Source of the DNA: an uncultured Ruminococcus sp.
GTDB taxonomy: Bacteria > Bacillota > Clostridia > Oscillospirales > Acutalibacteraceae
Assembly: GCA_902768825.1 (NCBI GenBank)
Contig: CACXMR010000024.1
Span: 1-40,008, forward strand
DNA: 40,008 nucleotides
Direction: 5' to 3'
The notes beneath the pieces were generated by a model that saw only the letters and a program-made list of their open reading frames with translations, made no database searches and had not been told where the DNA came from. The position numbers were made by a program, and so were the translations under genes. Positions 34,407-40,008 of the stretch are shown here, one piece after another. Position 1 is the first letter of the stretch. The number at the start of each line of letters is the position of its first letter.

Positions 34407-34441
34407 TCGCATTACATTGAACATACCGAGTTTATCTATTT

Positions 34442-34450
34442 TGATATAAT
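34442..34450 (+). promoter_or_regulatory. Extended -10 element before the last gene of the fibre cluster
   Basis: TGATATAAT (TATAAT at 34445-34450) in the 66-base gap before the 34473 start. No -35 at 17 bases (TTGAAC lies 22 bases upstream). It may give this gene separate transcription. Confidence 0.4.
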
Positions 34451-34472
34451 ACCATAACGAGGAGGAGCGGCA

Positions 34473-35180
34473 ATGCAAAAACAGATAAAGGATAACAGCA
34501 ATAATATGTCAAGGAAAAAGCCTGACCGCTTCAAGGTCGTTATGCTTCTGATAATCGGATTTATGTGCATAAATTTAGCAGCCGTTGCCGCTATTCTTCC
34601 GGCGCTGATGAAGTATAGGGCAAACGAATTTGTTCCGGCTTCAGCTAAGATCGCCATTGCTGAAAATGACGGGGACCTGCAGGAAGCTTCAAAAAATGAA
34701 CTTGTTCTTGAAGAAACGGATGACGGCGGCTATCGGGCCGACAAGAAGGTGCAGATAACTAACCTGAAGACCGATGAATATGTCAAGGTCTGCCTTGTGC
34801 CGCAATGGTATGACAGTCAGGGCAGACTTTGCGGCGGTCTTGGTGAATTCAGCGATTTTGGTATTGCCGACCCACCGGATACCGCAGCTAATACCCAGAG
34901 CCACAGAAGCTCACAGAACAAGGCGTTTGTGCTTTTGACCTATGAGCTGGCACCCGACTGGAGTGATCATTGGAGATACGATGGGGATACAGGCTTTTAT
35001 TTCTATAAGACTCCTCTGAAAAAAGGTGAAACCACAGAGCCGCTTATTCTGGGTGTGAAGATACCCAAGGAAGTGTACAGCAATAACACCGACTATGTAC
35101 TGCGTGTTGATGTGTTGTCCGAGTCTATACAAACAACAGCAAGTGCCGAGAGTATCAGAGCATTTGGCTTCAATGGGTAA
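34473..35180 (+). CDS. Membrane-anchored TasA/CalY-like protein
   Basis: 235 residues. A basic N-terminus and a single hydrophobic segment (about 24-45) act as signal or anchor. The rest matches the TasA-like pattern: KKVQITNLKTDEYVKVCLVPQWYD, an ordered W-x-Y-x-x-D-x-G-F-Y-F-Y-K-T-P-L-K-K-G-E-T-T segment read in parts, and VLRVDVLSESIQTTASAESI near the C-terminus (compare the usual Y-x-L-x-V-x-x-EAIQ). It differs from the first TasA-like protein of the cluster in its C-terminal half. ATG 34473 follows GAGGAGGAG. A strong terminator closes the cluster right behind it. It may be a minor subunit or membrane base for the large secreted proteins. Confidence 0.72.
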   Translation: MQKQIKDNSNNMSRKKPDRFKVVMLLIIGFMCINLAAVAAILPALMKYRANEFVPASAKIAIAENDGDLQEASKNELVLEETDDGGYRADKKVQITNLKTDEYVKVCLVPQWYDSQGRLCGGLGEFSDFGIADPPDTAANTQSHRSSQNKAFVLLTYELAPDWSDHWRYDGDTGFYFYKTPLKKGETTEPLILGVKIPKEVYSNNTDYVLRVDVLSESIQTTASAESIRAFGFNG

Positions 35181-35191
35181 TACAGTATGAG

Positions 35192-35227
35192 ACAGGGTAT
35201 CCGTGTGGGACGGATGCCCTGTTTTTG
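35192..35227 (+). terminator. Terminator closing the fibre cluster
   Basis: ACAGGGTATCCGT (35192-35204) pairs with ACGGATGCCCTGT (35210-35222), with one wobble, then TTTTTG. Confidence 0.92.
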
Positions 35228-35237
35228 TATAAAAAAT

Positions 35238-35267
35238 CGGCTGTTCTCTGTCATAGGAAAGCAGCCG
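35238..35267. repeat. 30-base hairpin repeat, copy A
   Basis: CGGCTG...CAGCCG stem with CTCTGTCATAGGA in the middle. It matches 25 of 30 bases of the hairpin at 36648-36677, in the same orientation; both are followed by TGTGTAC. It precedes the padR operon. Confidence 0.75.
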
Positions 35268-35361
35268 TATGTGTACCCAAAGAAACCGGACTGCCATGTG
35301 ACTGTCCTGAAAAGTATTTTTCAGTTACCTATTGCTCAGATAAAGAAATATTTTAAAGATA

Positions 35362-35394
35362 TTGACAGCATATACTATGTATGGTATAGTATAT
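35362..35394 (+). promoter_or_regulatory. padR promoter with overlapping palindromic operator
   Basis: TTGACA (35362-35367), 17 bases, TATAGT (35385-35390). ATATACTAT (35370-35378) and ATAGTATAT (35386-35394) form a perfect 9-base inverted repeat with a 7-base gap that covers spacer and -10. PadR proteins often bind such AT-rich dyads at their own promoters, so autorepression is likely. Confidence 0.8.
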
Positions 35395-35413
35395 TGTGAA
35401 AGGAGATGATAGC

Positions 35414-35731
35414 TTGGAAACTCAGTTAAAGAAAGGTTTGCTTGACGTATGTGTTTTGACAGCAATAATGAACGAGGACTCTTATGGCTACAGAATTATA
35501 GAAACAATAAAACCATACATTTCTGTTTCAGAGTCAACTCTGTACCCTATCTTACGCAGACTCGGAGAAGCAGGACTTCTGGAAGTCAGACCCGTACAAT
35601 ATAATGGCAGAACACGCAAATACTACCATATCACTCAGTCAGGTATTGACAGAATCAATCTTTTTTTGAATGAGTGGAACGAAATAATGACGATATATCG
35701 TTTTGTCAACAAGGAGGTAAACAAAAAATGA
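35414..35731 (+). CDS. PadR-family transcriptional regulator
   Basis: 105 residues with the PadR winged-helix domain (PF03551): METQLKKGLLDVCVLTAI, DSYGYRIIETI, SESTLYPILRRLGEAGLLEV and GRTRKYYHITQSG. The start is TTG 35414 with AAAGGAGAT seven bases before it; a GTG at 35396 lies at or before the expected transcription start and is discarded. The C-terminal helix for dimerisation is short, typical of the small PadR subfamily. The stop overlaps the next ATG (ATGA), so the pair is co-translated. PadR-HAAS pairs commonly answer to cell-wall antibiotics in Firmicutes; the signal here is unknown. Confidence 0.92.
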   Translation: METQLKKGLLDVCVLTAIMNEDSYGYRIIETIKPYISVSESTLYPILRRLGEAGLLEVRPVQYNGRTRKYYHITQSGIDRINLFLNEWNEIMTIYRFVNKEVNKK

Positions 35732-36342
35732 AGAAAGAAGAATACTTAAATGCGCTTTCAGAAAAACTCACAGACTTGTCAGAGACCGATAAAACCGAGT
35801 ATCTGGATTACTACTCGGAACTTATTGATGACAAGCTCGATGCAGGATTGACCGATGAAGAAGCAATTGATTCCTTAGGAGATATTGAGGAAACAGCAGA
35901 TAATATCCTGAAAAATATTCCTGTGGAAATTGATCCGGATATTATATACACAGAAAATCATTCGGTTATAGACTGTACTAACCGTTATAAAATGGATGAC
36001 GGAAGATATAACTTTACTATAAAAGTACCTTCAGGAACAAAACTGAAAGATGTTCTTATCGAGATAACCGGAGATTATAATGGTACACCTTTGTTTTGTA
36101 CAAATCTCAGTTATCTTGACGCTTCAAAGGAATATAATTCATCCGTAAAGCCTGACTATAATTATAACGGAGGAAGCCATTCCTACAATGGCTCAGATTA
36201 TTATGAACTAATAACCGAAAAAATGTCAGAAGATGGAACAGGCATAAGATTATATCTTACAGCAGATGAAAAACATTTTATGGCTACAGATACGGCATTA
36301 AAAAGTACGATAAAGGGCAACGGGTACTGGTTGGGAGAATAA
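35728..36342 (+). CDS. HAAS (DUF1700-like) domain protein partner of PadR
   Basis: 205 residues from ATG 35728, which has AAGGAGG upstream and overlaps the padR stop. Residues 1-60 are a HAAS/DUF1700 domain (KKEEYLNALSEKL, DYYSELIDDKLDAGLTDEEA, SLGDIEETADNIL). Family members normally continue into membrane segments; this one has none. The rest is a hydrophilic, Tyr/Asn-rich region with beta character (NFTIKVPSGTKLKDVLIEI), perhaps a DUF4097-like remnant. It probably acts with or is controlled by PadR. Confidence 0.82.
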   Translation: MKKEEYLNALSEKLTDLSETDKTEYLDYYSELIDDKLDAGLTDEEAIDSLGDIEETADNILKNIPVEIDPDIIYTENHSVIDCTNRYKMDDGRYNFTIKVPSGTKLKDVLIEITGDYNGTPLFCTNLSYLDASKEYNSSVKPDYNYNGGSHSYNGSDYYELITEKMSEDGTGIRLYLTADEKHFMATDTALKSTIKGNGYWLGE

Positions 36343-36751
36343 ACACAATACCGCACAAAAATAGTAACGCAGATGCGCAGTAGATTTTTTCGTCAGATTG
36401 TATTAAAATTTAGCAGGAATACTAACGTATTTCAAGGAATTTTGGTGCAAGATGACGGAAAAAGATCAAGCAGATGTGGTGCTAAGCCGTAAGGCGGTCT
36501 TTGTGCGGTGTTGCCTTAGCTCTACACGATTTTTCTACTGAGTATTCTCCTTTTGAAGAACCACAAGAAGATGAAAGATTTCTTGATGTGCTTTAGGGCA
36601 GGCGATACCGTCCGGAACCTATTGAAAAAAGAATCATAACGCAAAACAGGCTGCCCTCTGTCAAAGGAGAGCAGCCGTTTTCAATGTGTACTATGAAATT
36701 TGTGCAACAGACTGTTGCATAATTTTTTCTTAAATGGGACTTCAAGTCCCA
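36343..36751. other. Gene-poor spacer with a short coding remnant
   Basis: No complete gene is supported. On the plus strand 36486-36596 is an open tail of 36 codons ending TAG whose last part (EYSPFEEPQEDERFLDVL) looks like a real protein C-terminus, but there is no start or ribosome-binding site and upstream the frame is closed at 36483. I could not name the parent protein. The spacer also has the second 30-base hairpin and, at 36734-36752, an eight-pair stem overlapping the stop codon of the convergent nuclease gene. Confidence 0.35.
36648..36677. repeat. 30-base hairpin repeat, copy B
   Basis: AGGCTGCCCTCTG, TCAA loop, AGGAGAGCAGCCG, followed by TTTTC. Same orientation as copy A at 35238-35267; together they bracket the padR operon and the coding remnant. 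It may serve as a weak terminator. Confidence 0.75.
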
Positions 36752-37771
36752 TCATTCATCAAGCTTTCGGAACTCATCAAGCCGAAGTTCTCTTTTCAAT
36801 TCTTCTTCTGTCGGTAGATAGGTGTAGTATTTTGACGCAAATATCTGGTCATTATCTTCCGGCAGAGTGTATTTTACAATAGCATCATTCTTTTCTGCAC
36901 AAAGGACTATGCCAATAGGCGGTTTATCTCCCTCGTTCATCAATTCTCTTGTGTAGTAATTTACATACATCTGCATCTGTCCCAAATCCTGATGTGTGAG
37001 TGTGCCTGTTTTGAGGTCGAAAAGAACAAAGCATTTCAGAATATAATTGTAAAAAACAAGATCAATAAAGAAGTCCTGTCCGTCAACAGTAAATCTTTTC
37101 TGTCTTGCAACAAAAGAGAATCCTCGTCCGAGTTCAAGCAGAAATTCCTGCAAATGGTCAAGCAATGCCTGCTCGATATCACTTTCATAAACATGAGTAT
37201 CAGGTTTGATTTGCAGAAATTCCATTACACAAGGATCTTTGATTGCTTTTTCGTATTCCGGTTTAGGCTCGGTAGTCTGAATTTCAGCCGCAACACTTTC
37301 TTTATCACGGCTTGCAAGCAGTCGTTGATAATACATCGTGTGTATCTGTCTTTCAAGCTGCCGGACGCTCCACATTGACTTTGCACATTCCTCCGTATAG
37401 AATTCACGGGCAGTTTTATCCGGAATTCGCATAAGCACACGGTAATGCGACCAGCTCAATTCGGCACACAGTGTGTGCCGTTTTGGAAACATAAGATAGA
37501 ATTGTCTCATATTTCGGAGGTTTCTTACAGTATAACCTTTACCAAATTCAGATGTTAATTTGTCAGAGAGAAAATTCAGCAGATTTTTACCGTACTCGGC
37601 TCTGTCATTTTCACCGCAAGCCTTGTATATCTGTTCGCCGATCTCCCAATAAGCATTGACCATTGCTGAGTTTACCGCAGAATACACCTTACCCTGAGCA
37701 TTTATTACGCTGTTTCTGATCGAACGATATGTTTCCTGTTGGTTGTTATCAAATACTTCTATTTCATTCAT
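36752..37771 (-). CDS. PDDEXK nuclease-domain protein (DUF1016/YhcG family)
   Basis: 339 residues, the family length. The N-terminal DUF1016_N domain has INAQGKVYSAVNSAMVNAYW, GKGYTVRNLRNMRQFYLMFP and ELSWSHYRVLMRI, which is the typical helical, DNA-binding-like part. The C-terminal nuclease domain carries FFIDLVFYN followed by FVLFDLKTG, the D...DLK version of the PD-(D/E)XK site, then HQDLGQMQMYVNYY. Members are found with restriction-modification and other defence or mobile loci; the exact job is not established. ATG 37771 has AGGTGA upstream. Its promoter is almost the same as that of the neighbouring toxin-antitoxin pair. Confidence 0.92.
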   Translation of the reverse strand: MNEIEVFDNNQQETYRSIRNSVINAQGKVYSAVNSAMVNAYWEIGEQIYKACGENDRAEYGKNLLNFLSDKLTSEFGKGYTVRNLRNMRQFYLMFPKRHTLCAELSWSHYRVLMRIPDKTAREFYTEECAKSMWSVRQLERQIHTMYYQRLLASRDKESVAAEIQTTEPKPEYEKAIKDPCVMEFLQIKPDTHVYESDIEQALLDHLQEFLLELGRGFSFVARQKRFTVDGQDFFIDLVFYNYILKCFVLFDLKTGTLTHQDLGQMQMYVNYYTRELMNEGDKPPIGIVLCAEKNDAIVKYTLPEDNDQIFASKYYTYLPTEEELKRELRLDEFRKLDE

Positions 37772-37806
37772 TTTGTTTCACCTGTGATTAAGTATTTCTA
37801 TCATTG

Positions 37807-37835
37807 ATTATAGCATAGAAAAACTGAAAAATCCA
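37807..37835 (-). promoter_or_regulatory. Promoter of the DUF1016 gene
   Basis: Minus strand TGGATT (37835-37830), 17 bases, TATAAT (37812-37807), with a TATG just upstream of the -10 and TTTTTCA after the -35 region. See the matching promoter at 38486-38514. Confidence 0.6.
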
Positions 37836-37861
37836 TCTTTGTGTTTCGAGTCTCAGAAAAT

Positions 37862-37886
37862 AAAAACGGACTGCCGAAGCAGTCCG
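37862..37886 (-). terminator. Terminator of the DUF4258 / zinc-finger operon
   Basis: Minus strand: CGGACTGC (37886-37879), TTCG tetraloop, GCAGTCCG (37874-37867), then TTTTT (37866-37862). It follows the last stop by 11 bases. Confidence 0.9.
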
Positions 37887-37897
37887 GAAAAATTCAT

Positions 37898-38128
37898 TTA
37901 TGCAGCTTTATCATAATCCATAATAAAGATTTTACTTGCGATTTTTTGTGCAGTGTCAAGGATGTTTTCGATTTTTTCCATCACTGAAGCTGAATATACT
38001 ACCTCTCCGCACTGACTACACTTAAAGCAAGGAACATTTTCAATAATAACATAACAATCTTTTAATTCTGCAAAGTATGTGCTTTTACTTTTTTCCATTG
38101 AATCAGCCTTGCATAACAAACATTTCAT
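37898..38128 (-). CDS. YgiT-type zinc-finger protein (MqsA N-domain-like), probable antitoxin
   Basis: 76 residues with two CxxC pairs (CLLC near the N-terminus and CSQC in the middle) that fit the zinc ribbon of the YgiT/MqsA family. It ends soon after the second pair, so it lacks the HTH domain of full MqsA; the short form commonly accompanies DUF4258 proteins. The ATG overlaps the stop of the upstream gene by one base (TAATG), giving tight coupling. Antitoxin function is inferred from family and pairing. In this pair the antitoxin is the second gene. Confidence 0.88.
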   Translation of the reverse strand: MKCLLCKADSMEKSKSTYFAELKDCYVIIENVPCFKCSQCGEVVYSASVMEKIENILDTAQKIASKIFIMDYDKAA

Positions 38129-38445
38129 TATGAATTCTCCTTTCTTGTTTTCAAGTCATCGTTCCATTTATTCAAATCCGGATAGTACGCTGTAATAATG
38201 CGGCTTGCTGTCCCTTCATCACTCATACAAATATGAATAGAATTGCCGTGTCTGTCGTTTCCAAGAATAAGACAACTGGGGAACGGAAAATCATCGGGGT
38301 ATTGTTCTATTATTTCGCCAGAATTTACAGCATTTCTGATATCGGATATTCTTATTCCTCTTTGACGAAACCGTTCTGCTGCATGTTCTGTAACAAACAC
38401 AGTATCATCCTCAAAATACGATCTCAACTTTTCAATATCTATCAA
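38128..38445 (-). CDS. DUF4258 protein, probable toxin
   Basis: 105 residues matching DUF4258 (PF14076), a small RelE/BrnT-like fold: HAAERFRQRGIRISDIRNAV, GEIIEQYPDDFPFPSCLILG, SIHICMSDE and ITAYYPDLNKWNDD. The start is TTG 38445 with GGGAGG nine bases upstream. Family members paired with a YgiT zinc finger are regarded as toxins that act as ribonucleases, though the activity of this one is not shown by the sequence. First gene of a two-gene operon with an extended -10 promoter. Confidence 0.88.
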   Translation of the reverse strand: MIDIEKLRSYFEDDTVFVTEHAAERFRQRGIRISDIRNAVNSGEIIEQYPDDFPFPSCLILGNDRHGNSIHICMSDEGTASRIITAYYPDLNKWNDDLKTRKENS

Positions 38446-38485
38446 CTACAATAACCTCCCAAAAGCTTATAGCTTTATTGGTTAG

Positions 38486-38514
38486 ATTATAACATATATT
38501 TTTTGAAAAATCCA
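38486..38514 (-). promoter_or_regulatory. Promoter of the DUF4258 / zinc-finger operon
   Basis: Minus strand TGGATT (38514-38509), 17 bases, TATAAT (38491-38486) with TG one base upstream. It shares ATGGATTTTTCA and TATGnTATAATC, at the same spacing, with the DUF1016 promoter. Confidence 0.65.
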
Positions 38515-38746
38515 TAGAATTCCGGTATCTCCGATGGATAATTGCTTCTATCGTCTGTACTTTTCAGATGTCTGTACTTCTGTCTGAACTTTTTACAGCA
38601 CTGATATGCTTATGAAAAAAATATGCGACCTTCAAATCTTGAAAGCCGGCGCAGAGCCTGCGCTCCTAATTCGCATTCATTGATAATCGGAACTGAAACA
38701 TTTTTTTCCGCGCCATTAAACATCAGCGTTTCCGGCTTTTCAGGCA
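38515..38746. other. Spacer without a gene
   Basis: No supported gene. It contains three imperfect copies of GTCTGTACTT (38553, 38570, 38582) and a GC hairpin GCGCAG-AGC-CTGCGC (38649-38663) without a T tract. Confidence 0.4.
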
Positions 38747-38775
38747 ACAAAAAAGCACCCGATCTCTCGAGTGCT
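38747..38775 (-). terminator. Terminator behind the tRNA-Thr fragment
   Basis: Minus strand AGCACTC (38775-38769), 8-base loop, GGGTGCT (38760-38754), then a T-rich run (38753-38747). It starts four bases after the tRNA CCA end, as expected for the original terminator of a tRNA gene. Confidence 0.8.
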
Positions 38776-38778
38776 TTC

Positions 38779-38823
38779 TGGAGCTGATAACCAGATTCGA
38801 ACTGGTGACCTCATCCTTACCAA
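38779..38823 (-). other. 3' fragment of tRNA-Thr(GGT), probable attachment site of an integrated element
   Basis: The minus strand carries the last 45 bases of a tRNA: anticodon loop TTGGTAA (anticodon GGT), 3' anticodon stem GGATG, variable loop AGGTC, T arm ACCAG-TTCGAAT-CTGGT, acceptor strand TATCAGC and TCCA. The D arm, 5' acceptor strand and 5' anticodon strand are absent upstream. This is the segment many tyrosine recombinases duplicate when an element enters a tRNA gene. The chromosomal side is to the left (terminator kept), the element side to the right. An integrase and the intact tRNA would be beyond 40008. On the plus strand CCTCATCC (38809-38816) and GGATGAGG (38835-38842) form an 8-base inverted repeat across the junction, followed by TTTTTT. 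Confidence 0.8.
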
Positions 38824-39082
38824 AAAGACAGGGAGGATGAGGGCTTTTTTATTGATGCCCCAAAGCCCACTGTTTATCAGTGTTTTGACGATTTCTCGTT
38901 TTTGACAAATGGCGTAATTTTGCGTATGATTCAACGAGACTTACAGACGCTTCAATGCACGAATCAATACTTGATTAACTTCTGTATCATAGTATACGCT
39001 ATTCGTCAGGAAATTTCAAGGGGGCAAAGCAACGAATAATCTTGGAGAATGTATTTTTATTACTCCATAGGCAAAAACTTAT
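38824..39082. other. Spacer on the element side of the tRNA fragment
   Basis: No supported gene or clear terminator beyond the junction inverted repeat. It separates the tRNA fragment from the Panacea-type operon whose last gene ends at 39083. Confidence 0.4.
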
Positions 39083-39541
39083 TCAGCCATGATCATATGC
39101 CGAATGGTCAAAGTCGAAACCAACAATATACAGTATATTTCCGTCAAGTACATTGCTCTTGGCTATTATTCTATAGTTACCGCTTGAGAATCGAAATATC
39201 CATAACTTACTATCTTTACTGACTACTTCTATTTTGTCCAAAACAGATTTAAAGGAATCATCAAAATCGCTATAAGGTATAGACTCACAACCCTGTGTCT
39301 TTTGCATATACATCAGTTTATCTATACCAAAACATGATAATTCCTGTAATCTTTTACACAGTGCCTCGTACGCATCATGGCGATTTCGCATATCATTACT
39401 GAAATACTCAAAATTGAATGATTTATTGTCTGTAAGATATTTGAAGTTGAATGATACAAGTGCGGCTTGTTTAGCAATGTCATTCCCTTTTTTGACGGTA
39501 TCGTTCGACTTATCAGCAATGCGCCTTTTTTTGTTTGCCAT
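39083..39541 (-). CDS. Probable toxin partner of a SocA/Panacea antitoxin, family not recognised
   Basis: 152 residues. The N-terminus is very basic (ANKKRRIADKSNDTVKKGND), the middle is helical (RNRHDAYEALCKRLQELS), and the C-terminus is a beta-rich segment, LWIFRFSSGNYRIIAKSNV followed by ILYIVGFDFDHSAYDHG, reminiscent of the RelE/HigB-like arrangement of an F-R-x-x-x-G-x-Y-R strand and a closing D-x-x-H. I cannot assign a named family. It starts three bases after the stop of the Panacea gene, with GAGGAAAG as ribosome-binding site. Toxin role is inferred from this pairing, since Panacea antitoxins are known to neutralise many unrelated toxins. Confidence 0.65.
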   Translation of the reverse strand: MANKKRRIADKSNDTVKKGNDIAKQAALVSFNFKYLTDNKSFNFEYFSNDMRNRHDAYEALCKRLQELSCFGIDKLMYMQKTQGCESIPYSDFDDSFKSVLDKIEVVSKDSKLWIFRFSSGNYRIIAKSNVLDGNILYIVGFDFDHSAYDHG

Positions 39542-39544
39542 AAA

Positions 39545-40008
39545 TCAGCTTTCCTCTACATAGGTTTTAAAAAAATAACTCTTCATAGTATCTCTGGATA
39601 TAGCGTGATTAAGCGATTGACCGTTATTAGTTGCTTCAAGCCAAGGTTCTTCCTTGTGTGTTTTATTTCTCAATGCCCAAGCACTATAAGCGCCAAAGAC
39701 CTGAAATACCTGTTCCAAACACTCATTATCCTCATCAGAAAATTTATCCGATACATCATCTTCTTCATCATCAAAGGGGAGATTGAAAGGATCAGATTTA
39801 TACTTATTGTACACTTCTATGACAACAGGGCCGTGTTCCCATGCTATTATATCTTCAGAAAAAAGGCTTCTATCGTTTAAAGCAAGGGAGCAACCCTCCG
39901 CATAATACAGAAGCTTCAACAATTTTAGCAAACTCAATTTGTCAGCTTCTTTTGCTTCTTCTATACGATTTCTGCGAATAAACCATTTTGCCACATCTAA
40001 CGCACTAT
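39545..40008 (-). CDS. SocA/Panacea-domain antitoxin (5' end outside window)
   Basis: The frame is open to the window edge. A GTG at 39994 could be taken as start, but the codons before it continue the family pattern (SALDVAKWFIRR), so the true start is beyond 40008. The Panacea domain (PF13274) shows ALDVAKWFI, LSLLKLLKLLYYAEGCSLAL, LFSEDIIAWEHGPVVIEVYNKY in pieces, and a late WLEATNNGQSLNHAIS. An acidic insert (DDEEDDVSDKFSDEDNE) is in the centre. This domain is the antitoxin in PanAT-type toxin-antitoxin pairs. It precedes the small gene at 39541 by three bases. Confidence 0.85.
   Translation of the reverse strand, partial: SALDVAKWFIRRNRIEEAKEADKLSLLKLLKLLYYAEGCSLALNDRSLFSEDIIAWEHGPVVIEVYNKYKSDPFNLPFDDEEDDVSDKFSDEDNECLEQVFQVFGAYSAWALRNKTHKEEPWLEATNNGQSLNHAISRDTMKSYFFKTYVEES

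Noticed and set aside
34407-34472. Frameshifted C-terminal anchor of the 1280-residue protein
   Set aside because: None of the frames after the stop supplies a hydrophobic span or LPXTG.
38779-38823. Complete tRNA gene
   Set aside because: Only the 3' half is present; no D arm or 5' acceptor strand can be found upstream.
38740-38934. A 64-residue minus-strand frame
   Set aside because: It reads through the tRNA-Thr fragment (SPVRIWLSAPE is a translation of the T arm and acceptor) and is not a gene.

Overview
The window looks like a chromosome segment of a low-to-mid GC Gram-positive gut bacterium, most likely a Ruminococcus-like member of the Oscillospiraceae. This is inferred from an AmyE-type secreted alpha-amylase with starch-binding modules and E/P/S linkers, Firmicute lipoprotein and TasA-like signal sequences, strong GGAGG ribosome-binding sites, frequent extended -10 promoters (TGnTATAAT), a YdbS/YdbT pair, and stand-alone 5S rRNA genes. 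I recognised no sequence well enough to name a species.

Layout. 1-2.5 kb (minus): a DUF815-type AAA ATPase followed by a BtuF/FepB-like lipoprotein that runs off the left edge, behind a structured leader. 2.6-5.3 kb: a YdbS/YdbT PH-domain membrane pair (+), facing an MTA/SAH nucleosidase (-). 5.5-8.9 kb: a large cell-surface alpha-amylase with an operator-like palindrome in its promoter and a foldable leader. 9.0-10.3 kb: two 5S rRNA genes in direct orientation, each with its own consensus promoter, flanking an AlkD-type DNA glycosylase gene. 10.5-13.3 kb (-): ABC exporter (ATPase and permease) plus a MIF-family tautomerase. 13.4-15.1 kb (+): an L,D-transpeptidase-like surface protein whose catalytic Cys and His are replaced, and a small membrane protein. 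15.2-17.9 kb (-): GNAT, Nudix, an unknown acidic protein and a DUF4003-like protein.

18.2-35.2 kb is the most unusual part: four same-strand genes that look like an extracellular fibre or adhesin system. A TasA-like protein with a SipW-type signal region is followed by a 3735-residue secreted protein (DUF11-like and pilin isopeptide-like modules, a coiled-coil insertion, a calcium-loop motif, BspA-type leucine-rich repeats), a 1280-residue protein made of tandem isopeptide-like modules, and a second TasA-like membrane-anchored protein. No sortase, no intact LPXTG signal and no SipW peptidase is present in the window.

35.2-40 kb is AT-richer accessory DNA: a PadR regulator with a HAAS-domain protein between two copies of a 30-base hairpin; a PDDEXK nuclease-domain protein (DUF1016/YhcG); a DUF4258 / YgiT-zinc-finger toxin-antitoxin pair whose promoter closely matches that of the nuclease gene; a 45-base 3' fragment of tRNA-Thr(GGT) that looks like the end of an integrated element; and, on the element side, a SocA/Panacea-type antitoxin (cut by the window edge) with a small partner that I cannot assign to a family.
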